The position numbers were made by a program, and so were the translations under genes. A stretch of DNA of 64,000 nucleotides from Micromonospora peucetia (lineage in GTDB: Bacteria > Actinomycetota > Actinomycetes > Mycobacteriales > Micromonosporaceae). Below are positions 33,120 to 42,000 of this stretch, piece by piece; within the stretch, counting starts at the first letter, position 1, and every line of letters starts with the position of its first letter. The stretch spans positions 4,464,001-4,528,000 of the forward strand of contig NZ_FMIC01000002.1 of assembly GCF_900091625.1 (NCBI RefSeq). The letters run 5' to 3'. The notes beneath the pieces were generated by a model. The model was not told the DNA's origin. It did no database searches and was given only the letters and a program-made list of their open reading frames with translations.

Positions 33120-35228
33120 GTGACCGTGCGGTCATACCCGTTCTCCGCCGTCGTCGGCATGGACGACATGGCTCTGGCGCTCAGTCTCTGCGCCGTCTCT
33201 CCCGCGATCGGCGGGGTGCTCGTCCGCGGCGAGAAGGGCACCGCGAAGTCGACCACTGTGCGTGCCCTCGCCGAGCTGCTGCCCGCACTCGACGTGGTCG
33301 AGGATTGTCGGTTTTCCTGCGATCCGGCGGCGGTCGACCCGCGCTGCCCGGACGGCCCGCACCCGGAACCACGGGTGGCGCGAACCCGTCCCGCCCGGCT
33401 GGTCGAGCTGCCGGTCGGGGCCAGCGAGGACCGCGTGCTCGGCGCGTTGCACCTGGAACGCGCGTTGAACGAGGGCGTCAGCTCGTACGACCCGGGGCTG
33501 CTGGCCGCGGCCCATCGTGGGCTGCTCTACGTCGACGAGGTGAACCTGCTGCACGACCACCTGGTCGACGTGCTGCTGGACGCTGCGGCGATGGGCCGGG
33601 CCACGGTGGAGCGCGAAGGCGTGTCGGTCAGCCACGCGGCCCGGTTCGTCCTGGTCGGCACGATGAACCCGGAGGAGGGTGAGCTGCGGCCGCAGCTGCT
33701 CGACCGGTTCGGTCTCACGGTCGAGGTCGCCGCGAGCCGCGACCCGCAGGTGCGGGCCGAGGTGATGCGCCGCCGGCTGGCCTACGACGCCGATCCGGAC
33801 GCCTTCGCCGCCCGGTACGCCGATGCCGATGCCGAGTTGGGCACCCGGGTGGTGCGGGCGCGGGCGCTGCTGCCGCAGGTCTGCCTCGACGACGACATGG
33901 TGACCCGGATCGCCGCTCTCTGCGCGGCGGCGGAGGTCGACGGGATGCGTGCGGATCTCGTCATCGCCCGGACGGCGATGGCACACGCCGCCTGGTGTGG
34001 ACGCACCGACGTGCGGGTCACCGACGTCCGCGTCGCGTCGCGGCTCGCCCTGCCGCACCGTCGTCGCCGCAATCCCTTCGACCCGCCCCGGCAGGACCGC
34101 GACGAACTCGACCAGGCGCTGCGCGAGGCCGGGTTGGACGAACCGCCCCCCGGCGACGAGACAACCGCCGCCGGCCCACCTCCGCCGGAGGAGGGACAGC
34201 CCGGGCCCGCCGGGCCGCCCGGCCCCGATGGCCCAGACGGCCCTGACGGCCCTGACGGCCCAGGCGGGCCCGAGGGCCCGGACGGTCCCGGCGGCGGTGC
34301 GCCGGACCCCGGCCAGGAGGACCCCGAAACGGGACGACCGCACCACCGGCACTCGGCCACGGACCCGGCCGACGCGGGCCGGCCCGACGCGTCCCCGGTC
34401 CCCGCCGGGGTGCCCTTCCGAGCCCGCCTGCTGGCGGTGGGCGGCACGGGCGCCGGTGCCCCCGGGCGCCGTTCGGCCGCCCTGACCAGCATCGGGCGCA
34501 CGATCGGCGCCGAGCGTCCCACCGGCCCCGGCCGCCCGCATCTGGTGGCCACCCTGCGTGCCGCAGCCCCCCACCAGCAGTCCCGGGGCCGCCGGGGCCC
34601 CGGCCTCCTGATCCGTGCCGCGGACGTCCGCATGCCGGTACGCCAGGGCCGGGAGAGCAACCTGGTCCTGTTCTGCGTGGACGCCTCCGGATCGATGGGG
34701 GCCCGGCAGCGCATCGGCGCGGTCAAGACGGCGGTGCTGTCCCTGCTGCTGGATGCCTACCAGCGACGGGACAAGGTCGGTCTGGTCACCTTCCGGGCCG
34801 CGGACGCCGAGGTGACCCTGCCGCCCACGTCGAGCGTGGACGTGGCCGCGGCCCGCCTGGCGGCCCTGCCGACCGGAGGCCGCACCCCGCTGGCCGAAGG
34901 GCTGCTCCGTGCCCGCGAGGTGCTGCGCATCGAGCGGATCCGCGACCCGCGACGCCGCCCCCTGCTGGTGGTGGTCACCGACGGGCGGGCCACCGCCGGG
35001 CCGGAGGCGGTGCCGCGGGCGATGTACGCCGCGGCGCTGCTCGGTGCCGACGGCACCCCGGCCGTCGTGGTCGACTGCGAGCAGGGCCGCGTCCGGATGG
35101 GCCTGGCCGGCGCGCTCGCCGGCGCGCTGGCGGCCGAACACATCCCCCTGGAGGGCGTCGCCGCCGACGCGCTCACCGAGGCGGTGCGGTCTCGCACCGC
35201 CACCCGACACGGAAGCCGAGCCGCCTGA
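33120..35228 (+). CDS. ChlI-ChlD fused AAA+/VWA chelatase subunit (cobaltochelatase partner)
   Basis: A 702-residue magnesium-chelatase-like protein. The AAA+ domain has Walker A GEKGTAKS at 37-44 and Walker B LLYVDEVNLL near 140. A Pro/Gly-rich linker (about residues 345-430) with collagen-like GPD repeats follows. A VWA domain carries the metal-ion site DASGS at 521-525. Fused I/D subunits of this type sit beside cobN in actinobacteria and supply the ATPase motor for cobalt insertion in place of CobS/CobT. GTG 33120 is used; GTG 33126 has slightly better spacing to AAAGG. It overlaps cobO by one base and is preceded by a riboswitch. Confidence 0.9.
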   Translation: MTVRSYPFSAVVGMDDMALALSLCAVSPAIGGVLVRGEKGTAKSTTVRALAELLPALDVVEDCRFSCDPAAVDPRCPDGPHPEPRVARTRPARLVELPVGASEDRVLGALHLERALNEGVSSYDPGLLAAAHRGLLYVDEVNLLHDHLVDVLLDAAAMGRATVEREGVSVSHAARFVLVGTMNPEEGELRPQLLDRFGLTVEVAASRDPQVRAEVMRRRLAYDADPDAFAARYADADAELGTRVVRARALLPQVCLDDDMVTRIAALCAAAEVDGMRADLVIARTAMAHAAWCGRTDVRVTDVRVASRLALPHRRRRNPFDPPRQDRDELDQALREAGLDEPPPGDETTAAGPPPPEEGQPGPAGPPGPDGPDGPDGPDGPGGPEGPDGPGGGAPDPGQEDPETGRPHHRHSATDPADAGRPDASPVPAGVPFRARLLAVGGTGAGAPGRRSAALTSIGRTIGAERPTGPGRPHLVATLRAAAPHQQSRGRRGPGLLIRAADVRMPVRQGRESNLVLFCVDASGSMGARQRIGAVKTAVLSLLLDAYQRRDKVGLVTFRAADAEVTLPPTSSVDVAAARLAALPTGGRTPLAEGLLRAREVLRIERIRDPRRRPLLVVVTDGRATAGPEAVPRAMYAAALLGADGTPAVVVDCEQGRVRMGLAGALAGALAAEHIPLEGVAADALTEAVRSRTATRHGSRAA

Positions 35229-35842
35229 TGCCCCAGGGCCGACCCACCGACGTCCCGAAGGACGGTCTCACCACCCGGCAGCGCCGCAACCGGCCACTGC
35301 TGATCGTCCACACCGGGCAGATGAAGGGCAAGTCGACCGCCGCGTTCGGCATGGCCCTGCGCGGCTGGAACCAGGGCTGGTCGACCGCGGTGTTCCAGTT
35401 CGTCAAGAGCGCCAAGTGGACCGTCGGCGAGGAGAACGCCCTACGCACCCTCGGTCGGGTGCACGAGGAGACCGGCGAGGGCGGCCCGGTGTCGTGGCAC
35501 AAGATGGGTGCGGGTTGGAGCTGGAGCCGCACCAAGGGCAGCGAGGAGGACCACGCGGCCCAGGCCGCGGAGGGCTGGGCGGAGATCAAGCGCCGCCTCG
35601 CCGACACCCGACACGACCTCTACGTCCTCGACGAGTTCACGTATCCGATGAAGTGGGGCTGGGTCGACGTGGACGACGTCGTGGCCACCCTGTTGTCCCG
35701 CTCCGGGCACCAACACGTCGTCATCACCGGCCGTGACGCCGACAGCCGGCTCGTCGAGGCGGCCGACCTCGTCGTCGAGATGACCAAGATCAAGCACCCG
35801 ATGGACGCGGGCCAGAAGGGCCAGCGGGGGATCGAATGGTGA
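35228..35842 (+). CDS. cobO: cob(I)yrinic acid a,c-diamide adenosyltransferase
   Basis: A 204-residue CobO/CobA(CbtR)-type enzyme: LLIVHTGQMKGKSTAAFG with Walker A at 30-37, FVKSAKWTVGEENAL, a Trp-rich GAGWSWS loop, LDEFTYPMKWGW and VITGRDADSRLVEAADLVVEM. It transfers the 5'-deoxyadenosyl group from ATP to Co(I). The ATG overlaps the chlID stop by one base, and the gene overlaps cobBA by 7 bases. Confidence 0.95.
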   Translation: MPQGRPTDVPKDGLTTRQRRNRPLLIVHTGQMKGKSTAAFGMALRGWNQGWSTAVFQFVKSAKWTVGEENALRTLGRVHEETGEGGPVSWHKMGAGWSWSRTKGSEEDHAAQAAEGWAEIKRRLADTRHDLYVLDEFTYPMKWGWVDVDDVVATLLSRSGHQHVVITGRDADSRLVEAADLVVEMTKIKHPMDAGQKGQRGIEW

Positions 35843-38106
35843 CGGCGCTGCCGCGGGTGCTGATCGCCGCGCCGGCCTCCGGCCAGGGCAAGACCACGGT
35901 CGCCACCGGGCTGATGGCGGCCCTGCGCCGTCGTGGCCTGGCCGTCAGCGGGCACAAGGTCGGCCCCGACTACATCGACCCCGGCTACCACCAGCTGGCC
36001 ACCGGCCGCCGGGGCCGCAACCTCGATCCCTTCCTCCAGGGCGAGCAGCGGGTCGTTCCGCTGCTGCTGCACGGCGCCGCCGCCGACGGTCCGGCCGACA
36101 TCGCGGTCGTCGAGGGGGTGATGGGGCTGCTCGACGGGGCGGTCGGCCGGGCCGGCTTCGCCTCCACCGCGCACGTGGCGCGGCTGACCCGCACCCCGGT
36201 GCTCCTCGTCGTGGACGTCTCCGGCGCGTCCCGCAGCATCGCCGCGCTGGTGCACGGCTTCGCCACGTTCGACCCGCAACTCGTGATCGCCGGGGTCATC
36301 CTCAACAAGGTCGGCTCGGCCACACACGAGGCCGAGATCCGCGAGGCGGTCGCGGCGACCGGGGTGCCGGTGCTCGGCGCCCTGCCCCGGGACGCCGCCC
36401 TGGACACACCCAGCCGCCACCTCGGGCTGGTGCCGGCCGCCGAACGGGCGACCGCGGCCCGCCGGACCGTCGACGCCCTCGCCGCCCACGTCGCCGCCGG
36501 CATCGACCTCGAGGCGGTCCTCACCACGGCGCGGCGCGCGCCCGCCCTCCCCGGACCGGCCTGGGATCCGGCCGCCGAAGTCGGTGGCCGCACCGTCGAC
36601 GCGACCATCGCGGTCGCGTCGGGCCCGGCGTTCACCTTCCGGTACGCGGAGACCGACGAGCTGCTCACCGCCGCCGGCGTACGCCTCGCCCCGTTCGATC
36701 CGCTGCACGCGCCCGAGCTTCCCGACGACACCGCCGCCCTCTACCTCGGCGGCGGTTTCCCCGAGGTGTACGCGGCCGGGCTGGCCGACAACCGCCCCCT
36801 GCGCCACGCCGTGGCGTCCGCCGTGCGGGCGGGCCTGCCGGTGGTGGCCGAGTGCGCCGGCCTGCTCTACCTGACCCGTGAGCTCGACGGTGCGCCGATG
36901 ACCGGCGTGCTCGACGTCCGGGCCCGGATGACCGAACGGCTGACGCTCGGTTACCGGGAGGCCCGCGCGCTCGCCGACAGCGCGCTGACCGACGCCGGTG
37001 ACCTCGTGACCGGGCACGAGTTCCACCGCACCCAGGTCGAACCGGGACCGGCGGCGACCGCAGCCTGGCGGTTCCGGCCCCGCCCGTCCGTGGCGCACGG
37101 CACCGCCACCGCCACGGTCGAGGGCTTCGTCGCCGGTTCCGGCGGCACGGTGCACGCCTCCTATCTGCACGTGCACTGGGCCGGGTACCCACACCTGGCC
37201 GCCCGGTTCGCCGCCGCCGCCCACCAGCACCGAACCGGCGTCGTGGTCCGTCCCGGCTCCGCAAAGCGGGGCGGTCCGCTGCCCGTCGGGGGAGCGCCGG
37301 TACCCGCCCAGCGACCGACTGCCACGCCCGGCCGGGGCCGGCCCGTGCCCGAGACCGGCACGGTGGTCCTGGTCGGCGCCGGCCCCGGAGATCCCGGCCT
37401 GGTCACCCGCCGCGGGCTGGACCGCCTGGCCGAGGCGGACGTCGTGGTGACCGACCGGCTGGTTCCCCACGAGCTGCTCCGTCAACTGCGGCCGGGGGTA
37501 CGGGTCGTCGACGTGTCGAAGATTCCACGCGGCGCGTTCGTCCCGCAGGAACGCATCAACCAGATCCTCGTCGAGGAGGCACGTGCCGGCCACCGGGTGG
37601 TGCGGCTCAAGGGCGGCGACCCGTTCGTCTTCGGCCGGGGGATGGAGGAGGTCCAGGCGTGCCGCGCGGCCGGGTTGCCGGTCGAGGTGGTGCCCGGCAT
37701 CTCCAGCGCCGTCGCCGTGCCGGAACTGGCCGGCGTGCCGGTGACCCACCGGGGGCTGACCCAGGGCTTCACGGTTGTCTCGGCCCACCTGCCGCCCGAC
37801 GATCCCGGCAGCACCGTCGACTGGGCGGGGGTGGCCCGCGCGGGCACCACCGTCGTGCTGCTCATGGCGGTGCAGACCCTGCCGGCGGTCACCGCCGCGT
37901 TGGTCGCGCACGGCATGGACCCGGCGACCCCGGCGGCCAGCATCGAGAACGGTGCCACACCGACCCAGCGGGTGCTGCACGGACGCCTGGACGACATCGC
38001 CGACGTCGCAGCCGCCGAGCGGCTGTCCCCACCGGCGATCACGGTCATCGGTGAGGTGGCGGCCTTCGCCCGCACCGCTGCGCCGGCGCCCGACGTGACC
38101 GTCTGA
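35836..38106 (+). CDS. cobBA: CobB-CobA fusion: cobyrinate a,c-diamide synthase / uroporphyrinogen-III methyltransferase
   Basis: A 756-residue uninterrupted fusion. Residues 1-460 are CobB: P-loop APASGQGKTTVATG at 12-25, GHKVGPDYIDPGYH, and a class I glutamine amidotransferase half with the nucleophile Cys340 in AECAGLLYLTREL and HVHW near 447. After a linker of about 45 residues, residues 505-756 are a SUMT (CobA): VVLVGAGPGDPGLVTRRGL, LKGGDPFVFGRG, VVPGISSAVAVPELAGVPVTHRG. So the first and a late step of the pathway share one chain: two SAM methylations give precorrin-2, and amidation modifies the a and c side chains. GTG 35839 is an alternative start. Confidence 0.92.
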   Translation: MVTALPRVLIAAPASGQGKTTVATGLMAALRRRGLAVSGHKVGPDYIDPGYHQLATGRRGRNLDPFLQGEQRVVPLLLHGAAADGPADIAVVEGVMGLLDGAVGRAGFASTAHVARLTRTPVLLVVDVSGASRSIAALVHGFATFDPQLVIAGVILNKVGSATHEAEIREAVAATGVPVLGALPRDAALDTPSRHLGLVPAAERATAARRTVDALAAHVAAGIDLEAVLTTARRAPALPGPAWDPAAEVGGRTVDATIAVASGPAFTFRYAETDELLTAAGVRLAPFDPLHAPELPDDTAALYLGGGFPEVYAAGLADNRPLRHAVASAVRAGLPVVAECAGLLYLTRELDGAPMTGVLDVRARMTERLTLGYREARALADSALTDAGDLVTGHEFHRTQVEPGPAATAAWRFRPRPSVAHGTATATVEGFVAGSGGTVHASYLHVHWAGYPHLAARFAAAAHQHRTGVVVRPGSAKRGGPLPVGGAPVPAQRPTATPGRGRPVPETGTVVLVGAGPGDPGLVTRRGLDRLAEADVVVTDRLVPHELLRQLRPGVRVVDVSKIPRGAFVPQERINQILVEEARAGHRVVRLKGGDPFVFGRGMEEVQACRAAGLPVEVVPGISSAVAVPELAGVPVTHRGLTQGFTVVSAHLPPDDPGSTVDWAGVARAGTTVVLLMAVQTLPAVTAALVAHGMDPATPAASIENGATPTQRVLHGRLDDIADVAAAERLSPPAITVIGEVAAFARTAAPAPDVTV

Positions 38107-38145
38107 CCTGCTGCCCCGGGCCGGCCGGCCCGGGGCAGCAGGTCA
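38104..38145. terminator. 42-base perfect palindrome between cobBA and cobN (bidirectional terminator)
   Basis: The sequence from 38104 to 38145 is perfectly self-complementary, with 21-base arms built around CCGGGCCGGCCGGCCCGG. It begins inside the cobBA stop codon and ends two bases before the cobN stop. It would fold into a very stable hairpin in both transcripts and probably terminates both. No T-run follows. Confidence 0.8.
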
Positions 38146-38147
38146 GG

Positions 38148-41100
38148 TCAACCGGCGTCCTCCAGGTCGCCCTCGACGTCGAGATACGCCTGCCGCAGCG
38201 CGTCCATCAACGCCGGGTCGGGCTTCGCCCACAGCCCCCGGTCAGCGGCCTCGGTGAGCCGCTCGACGATCCCGCGCAGCGCCCACGGGTTCGACCGGCG
38301 CAGGAAGCGCTGGTTCTCCGCGTCGAGGACGTAGCTCTCGGCCAGCTGCTCGTACATCCAGTCGGTCACCACTCCGGCGGTGGCGTCGTAGCCGAACAGG
38401 TAGTCCACCGTCGCGGCCATCTCGAAGGCGCCCTTGTAGCCGTGCCGGCGCATCGCGGCCAGCCAGCGCGGGTTGACCACCCGGGCCCGGAACACCCGGG
38501 CGGTCTCCTCGGTCAGCGAGCGGGTCCGGGTGGCGTCCGGGGTGGTGCTGTCGCCGATGTAGGCGCGCGGGGCCTGCCCGGTCAGGGCCCGTACCGTGGC
38601 GATCATCCCGCCGTGGTACTGGAAGTAGTCGTCGGAGTCGGCGATGTCGTGCTCGCGGGTGTCGGTGTTCTTCGCCGCCACGGCGATGCGCCGGTACGCC
38701 GACTCCATGTCCTCACGCGCCGGCCGGCCGTCGAGGCCGCGGCCGTAGGCGAAGCCGCCCCAGACCGTGTACACCTCGGCCAGGTCGGCGTCGTCACGCC
38801 AGTTGCCGCTGTCGATCAGGGGCAGCAGTCCCGCCCCGTACGCCCCGGGTTTCGACCCGAAGATGCGGGTGGTGGCCCGTCGCTCGTCGCCGTGCCGGGC
38901 GGCGTCGATGCGGGCGTGCGCGGCGAGGTAGTTGTCCTCGTCCGGTTCGTCGAGCGCGGCCACCGCGCGGATCGCGTCGTCGAGCAGCAGCACCACGTGC
39001 GGGAACGCGTCGCGGAAGAAGCCGCTGATGCGCAACGTGACGTCGATGCGGGGCCGACCGAGATCAGCCAGTGGCACGATCTCGAATCCGGTGACCCGCC
39101 GCGACGCCGGGTCCCAGATCGGTTGGACGCCGATCAACGCCAGCACCTCGGCGATGTCGTCGCCGGCGGTACGCATCGCCGAGGTCCCCCACGCGGACAG
39201 GCCGACCGACCGCGGCCAGTCGCCGGTGTCGCGGCGGTAGCGCTCCAGCAACGACGTGGCCATCGCCTGCCCGGTCTCCCAGGCCAGCCGACTGGGCACA
39301 GCCTTCGGGTCGACGGTGTAGAAGTTCCGGCCGGTGGGCAGCACGTTGACCAGGCCGCGCAGTGGCGAGCCGCTCGGCCCGGGCGGCACGAACCCGCCGT
39401 CGAGGGCGTGCAGCACCGCGTCGAGCTCCGCGCAGGTGCCGGCCAGCCGGGGCGCGACCTCCGTCGCGGCGAAGGTGAGCACCCGGCGTACCGTCTCGGC
39501 GCGCGGGTCGGCGGCGTCGAGCACCTCCGCGCAGGCCCCGGCCACGGACTCGGGTGCCCAACCCTGCGCCTCCATCGCCTCCACCAGCCGCCGGGCTGTC
39601 GCCTCGATCCGGTCCACGTCCGTCGTCCGCTCCGTCGCGGCCTCGTCGAGGCCGAGCGCGGCGCGTAGCCCGGGAACCGCCCCGACCTGCCCGCCGAACA
39701 CCTGCCGGGCACGGAGGATGGCCATGATCAGGTTGACCCGGGCTTCCCCGGTCGGGGCCTGCCCGAGCACGTGCAGGCCATCGCGGATCTGCGCGTCCTT
39801 GACCTCGCAGAGCCAACCGTCGACGTGCAGGATGAAGTCGTCGAACTCCGCGTCGTGGGGCCGCTGCTCCAGGCCCAGGTCGTGGTCGAGCCGGGCGGCC
39901 TGGATGAGCGTCCAGATCTGGGCGCGGATGGCCGGCAGCTTGGCCGGATCCATCGTGGCGATCGTGGAGTGCTCGTCGAGCAGTTGCTCCAACCGCGCGA
40001 TGTCGCCGTAGCTCTCGGCTCGGGCCATCGGCGGAATCAGGTGGTCCACGATGGTCGCGTGCGCGCGTCGCTTGGCCTGCGCGCCCTCACCGGGGTCGTT
40101 GACCAGGAACGGATAGATCAGCGGCAGCTCGCCGAGGACGGCGTCCGGGCCGCATCCGGCGGACAGGCCGAGGTTCTTGCCGGGCAGCCACTCCAGCGAG
40201 CCGTGCTTGCCCAGATGCACCACCGCGTCGGCGCCGAACTCGTTGTCCAACCACCGGTATGCGGCCAGGTAGTGGTGCGTCGGCGGCAGGTCCGGGTCGT
40301 GGTAGATGGCCACCGGGTTCTCACCGAAGCCGCGTGGTGGCTGGATCATCAGCAGCACGTTGCCGGCGCGCAGGCCGGCGAGCACGATGTCACCGTCACC
40401 GCCGGCGGAACGGTCCACGAACAACTCGCCCGGGGGCGGCCCCCAGTGCTCCGTCATCGCGTCCCGCAGGTCGGCCGGGAGCGCCTCGAACCACTGGCGG
40501 TAGGTGGCCGCCGGCACCCGTACCGGATTGCCGGCCAGCTTCTCCTCGGTGAGCCACTCCGGGTCCTGACCGCCGGCTGCGATCAGGGCGTGGATGAGCC
40601 GGTCACCGTCGCCGTCGTCACCGTCCGGGCCGGGCACCAGGCCGGGCAGCACGTCGGAACCGTCGACCGGGCCGACGTCGTAGCCGCGCTCGCGCAGCGC
40701 CCGAAGCAGCCGTACGGCGCTGGCCGGGGTGTCCAACCCGACGGCGTTGCCGACCCGGGCGTGCTTGGTGGGGTACGCCGACAGCACCACGGCGATGCGC
40801 CGCTGCGCGGGGGGCACGTGTCGCAGCCGGGCATGGCGTACGGCGATGCCGGCCACCCGGCGGGCCCGTTCCGGGTCCGCGACGTAGTGCGGCAGCCCGT
40901 CGGCGTCGACCTCCTTGAACGAGAACGGCACGGTGATCAGCCGGCCGTCGAACTCCGGCACGGCCACCTGGCTGGCGGCGTCCAACGGGCTGAGCCCGTC
41001 GTCGCTGCCGGCCCAGGTGGCCCGGTCCTGGGTGAGCGCCAGCGCCTGTAGGACCGGCACGTCCAGCGCGGCCAGCGCACCCACGTCCCAGGCGTCGTCG

Positions 41101-41804
41101 TCACCTCCGGCGGACGCCTCGGCGGGCCGGGTGCCGCCAGCGGCGAGCACCGTGACCAGCAGCGCGTCGGCCTGGCCGAGGGTCGCCAACAGGCCCGGAT
41201 CGGGGGTGCGCAGGCTGGCGCAGAACACCGGCAACGGCACCCCGCCGGCGTCCTCGACCGCCGCGCACAGCGCCTCCACGAAGGCTGTGTTGCCGCTGAG
41301 CTGGTGCGCCCGGTAGTAGAGGATCCCCACCGTCGGGCCGCTGGCCGCCGACGTGGGGCGTGGCGACACGCCCCAGCTGGGCTGCTCGGCCGGCGGTGCG
41401 AAGCCCTGCCCGGTGAGCAGCAGCGTGTCGCTGAGGAAGGCGTGCAGCTCGCGCAGGTTGTCCGGCCCGCCCTGGGCCAGGTAGGCGTGCGCCTGCGCGG
41501 CGATGCCCTGCGTCACCGTGGAGCGGGCCATCAGGTCGGCGTCCGGCAGCTGCTCGCCGCCCAGGGCGACCACCGGCGGGTCACCCGCGAGAAGTTGGTC
41601 CAGCCCCCACTGCCACATCCGGTACCCGCCGAGAATCCGCACCACGACCACGTCCACGCCGTCGAGCAGCGCGGTCAGCGCGTCCGGATCTTCGCCCAGC
41701 CGGGCCGGATTGGCCAGCCGGTACGCGACGCCGCTGGCGCGCGCACTGAGCAGATCGGTGTCCGATGTGGACAACAGCAGGATCGAACGGTCGCCTTCGG
41801 CCAC
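38148..41804 (-). CDS. cobN: cobaltochelatase subunit CobN
   Basis: A 1,218-residue CobN, the large porphyrin-binding subunit that inserts cobalt into hydrogenobyrinic acid a,c-diamide. Family blocks include HLGKHGSLEWLPGKNLGLS, LIYPFLVNDPGEGAQAKRRAHA, RIFGSKPGAYGAGLLPLID and the C-terminal GYKGAFEMAATVDYLFGYDATAGVV. The start is GTG 41804, which has a strong GGAGGAG site 5 bases upstream; the longer frame would run into the riboswitch. It forms a single-gene transcript facing chlID's operon, with its own AdoCbl riboswitch upstream. Confidence 0.95.
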   Translation of the reverse strand: MAEGDRSILLLSTSDTDLLSARASGVAYRLANPARLGEDPDALTALLDGVDVVVVRILGGYRMWQWGLDQLLAGDPPVVALGGEQLPDADLMARSTVTQGIAAQAHAYLAQGGPDNLRELHAFLSDTLLLTGQGFAPPAEQPSWGVSPRPTSAASGPTVGILYYRAHQLSGNTAFVEALCAAVEDAGGVPLPVFCASLRTPDPGLLATLGQADALLVTVLAAGGTRPAEASAGGDDDAWDVGALAALDVPVLQALALTQDRATWAGSDDGLSPLDAASQVAVPEFDGRLITVPFSFKEVDADGLPHYVADPERARRVAGIAVRHARLRHVPPAQRRIAVVLSAYPTKHARVGNAVGLDTPASAVRLLRALRERGYDVGPVDGSDVLPGLVPGPDGDDGDGDRLIHALIAAGGQDPEWLTEEKLAGNPVRVPAATYRQWFEALPADLRDAMTEHWGPPPGELFVDRSAGGDGDIVLAGLRAGNVLLMIQPPRGFGENPVAIYHDPDLPPTHHYLAAYRWLDNEFGADAVVHLGKHGSLEWLPGKNLGLSAGCGPDAVLGELPLIYPFLVNDPGEGAQAKRRAHATIVDHLIPPMARAESYGDIARLEQLLDEHSTIATMDPAKLPAIRAQIWTLIQAARLDHDLGLEQRPHDAEFDDFILHVDGWLCEVKDAQIRDGLHVLGQAPTGEARVNLIMAILRARQVFGGQVGAVPGLRAALGLDEAATERTTDVDRIEATARRLVEAMEAQGWAPESVAGACAEVLDAADPRAETVRRVLTFAATEVAPRLAGTCAELDAVLHALDGGFVPPGPSGSPLRGLVNVLPTGRNFYTVDPKAVPSRLAWETGQAMATSLLERYRRDTGDWPRSVGLSAWGTSAMRTAGDDIAEVLALIGVQPIWDPASRRVTGFEIVPLADLGRPRIDVTLRISGFFRDAFPHVVLLLDDAIRAVAALDEPDEDNYLAAHARIDAARHGDERRATTRIFGSKPGAYGAGLLPLIDSGNWRDDADLAEVYTVWGGFAYGRGLDGRPAREDMESAYRRIAVAAKNTDTREHDIADSDDYFQYHGGMIATVRALTGQAPRAYIGDSTTPDATRTRSLTEETARVFRARVVNPRWLAAMRRHGYKGAFEMAATVDYLFGYDATAGVVTDWMYEQLAESYVLDAENQRFLRRSNPWALRGIVERLTEAADRGLWAKPDPALMDALRQAYLDVEGDLEDAG

Positions 41805-41844
41805 GTTGACTCCTCCCCGGGTCCGCGCCCGTGGTCGTCGGTCG

Positions 41845-41975
41845 CGGCCGACCGGAGTGTCTGGCTTCCGGACGACGCTGGGCGTCGACCGGTGACAGTG
41901 GCGGGACCGCCCCGGACTCGCACCGGGTTCCTCCACGCCGACCGCGTGATGCTCGTCTCGGCGCGAATCCGCGCC
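41845..41975 (-). promoter_or_regulatory. AdoCbl riboswitch controlling cobN
   Basis: Read on the minus strand, the blocks are GGAGGAACCCGGTGCGAGTCC, then GGGGCGGTCCCGCCACTGTC (B12 box complement at 41896-41902) and GGAAGCCAGACACTCCGG. It lies 40 bases upstream of the cobN ribosome site. It shares the 197-base divergent region with the start of cobG, which is on the other strand and outside its control. Confidence 0.94.
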
Positions 41976-42000
41976 GAGAGACCGACTCTACGATGACCGG

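Noticed and set aside
34190..34320. GGCCCTGAC repeats considered as a CRISPR-like or VNTR element
   Set aside because: They are in frame and encode Gly-Pro-Asp in the chelatase linker; there are no spacers or cas genes.
35620..37980. 786-codon open frame on the minus strand opposite cobO and cobBA
   Set aside because: It is the antisense shadow of two well-identified genes; its translation is His/Gly/Arg-rich without a domain and has no ribosome site.
38148..41936. Longer cobN starting at 41936
   Set aside because: The extension lies within the riboswitch and lacks conservation; GTG 41804 has an ideal GGAGGAG site.
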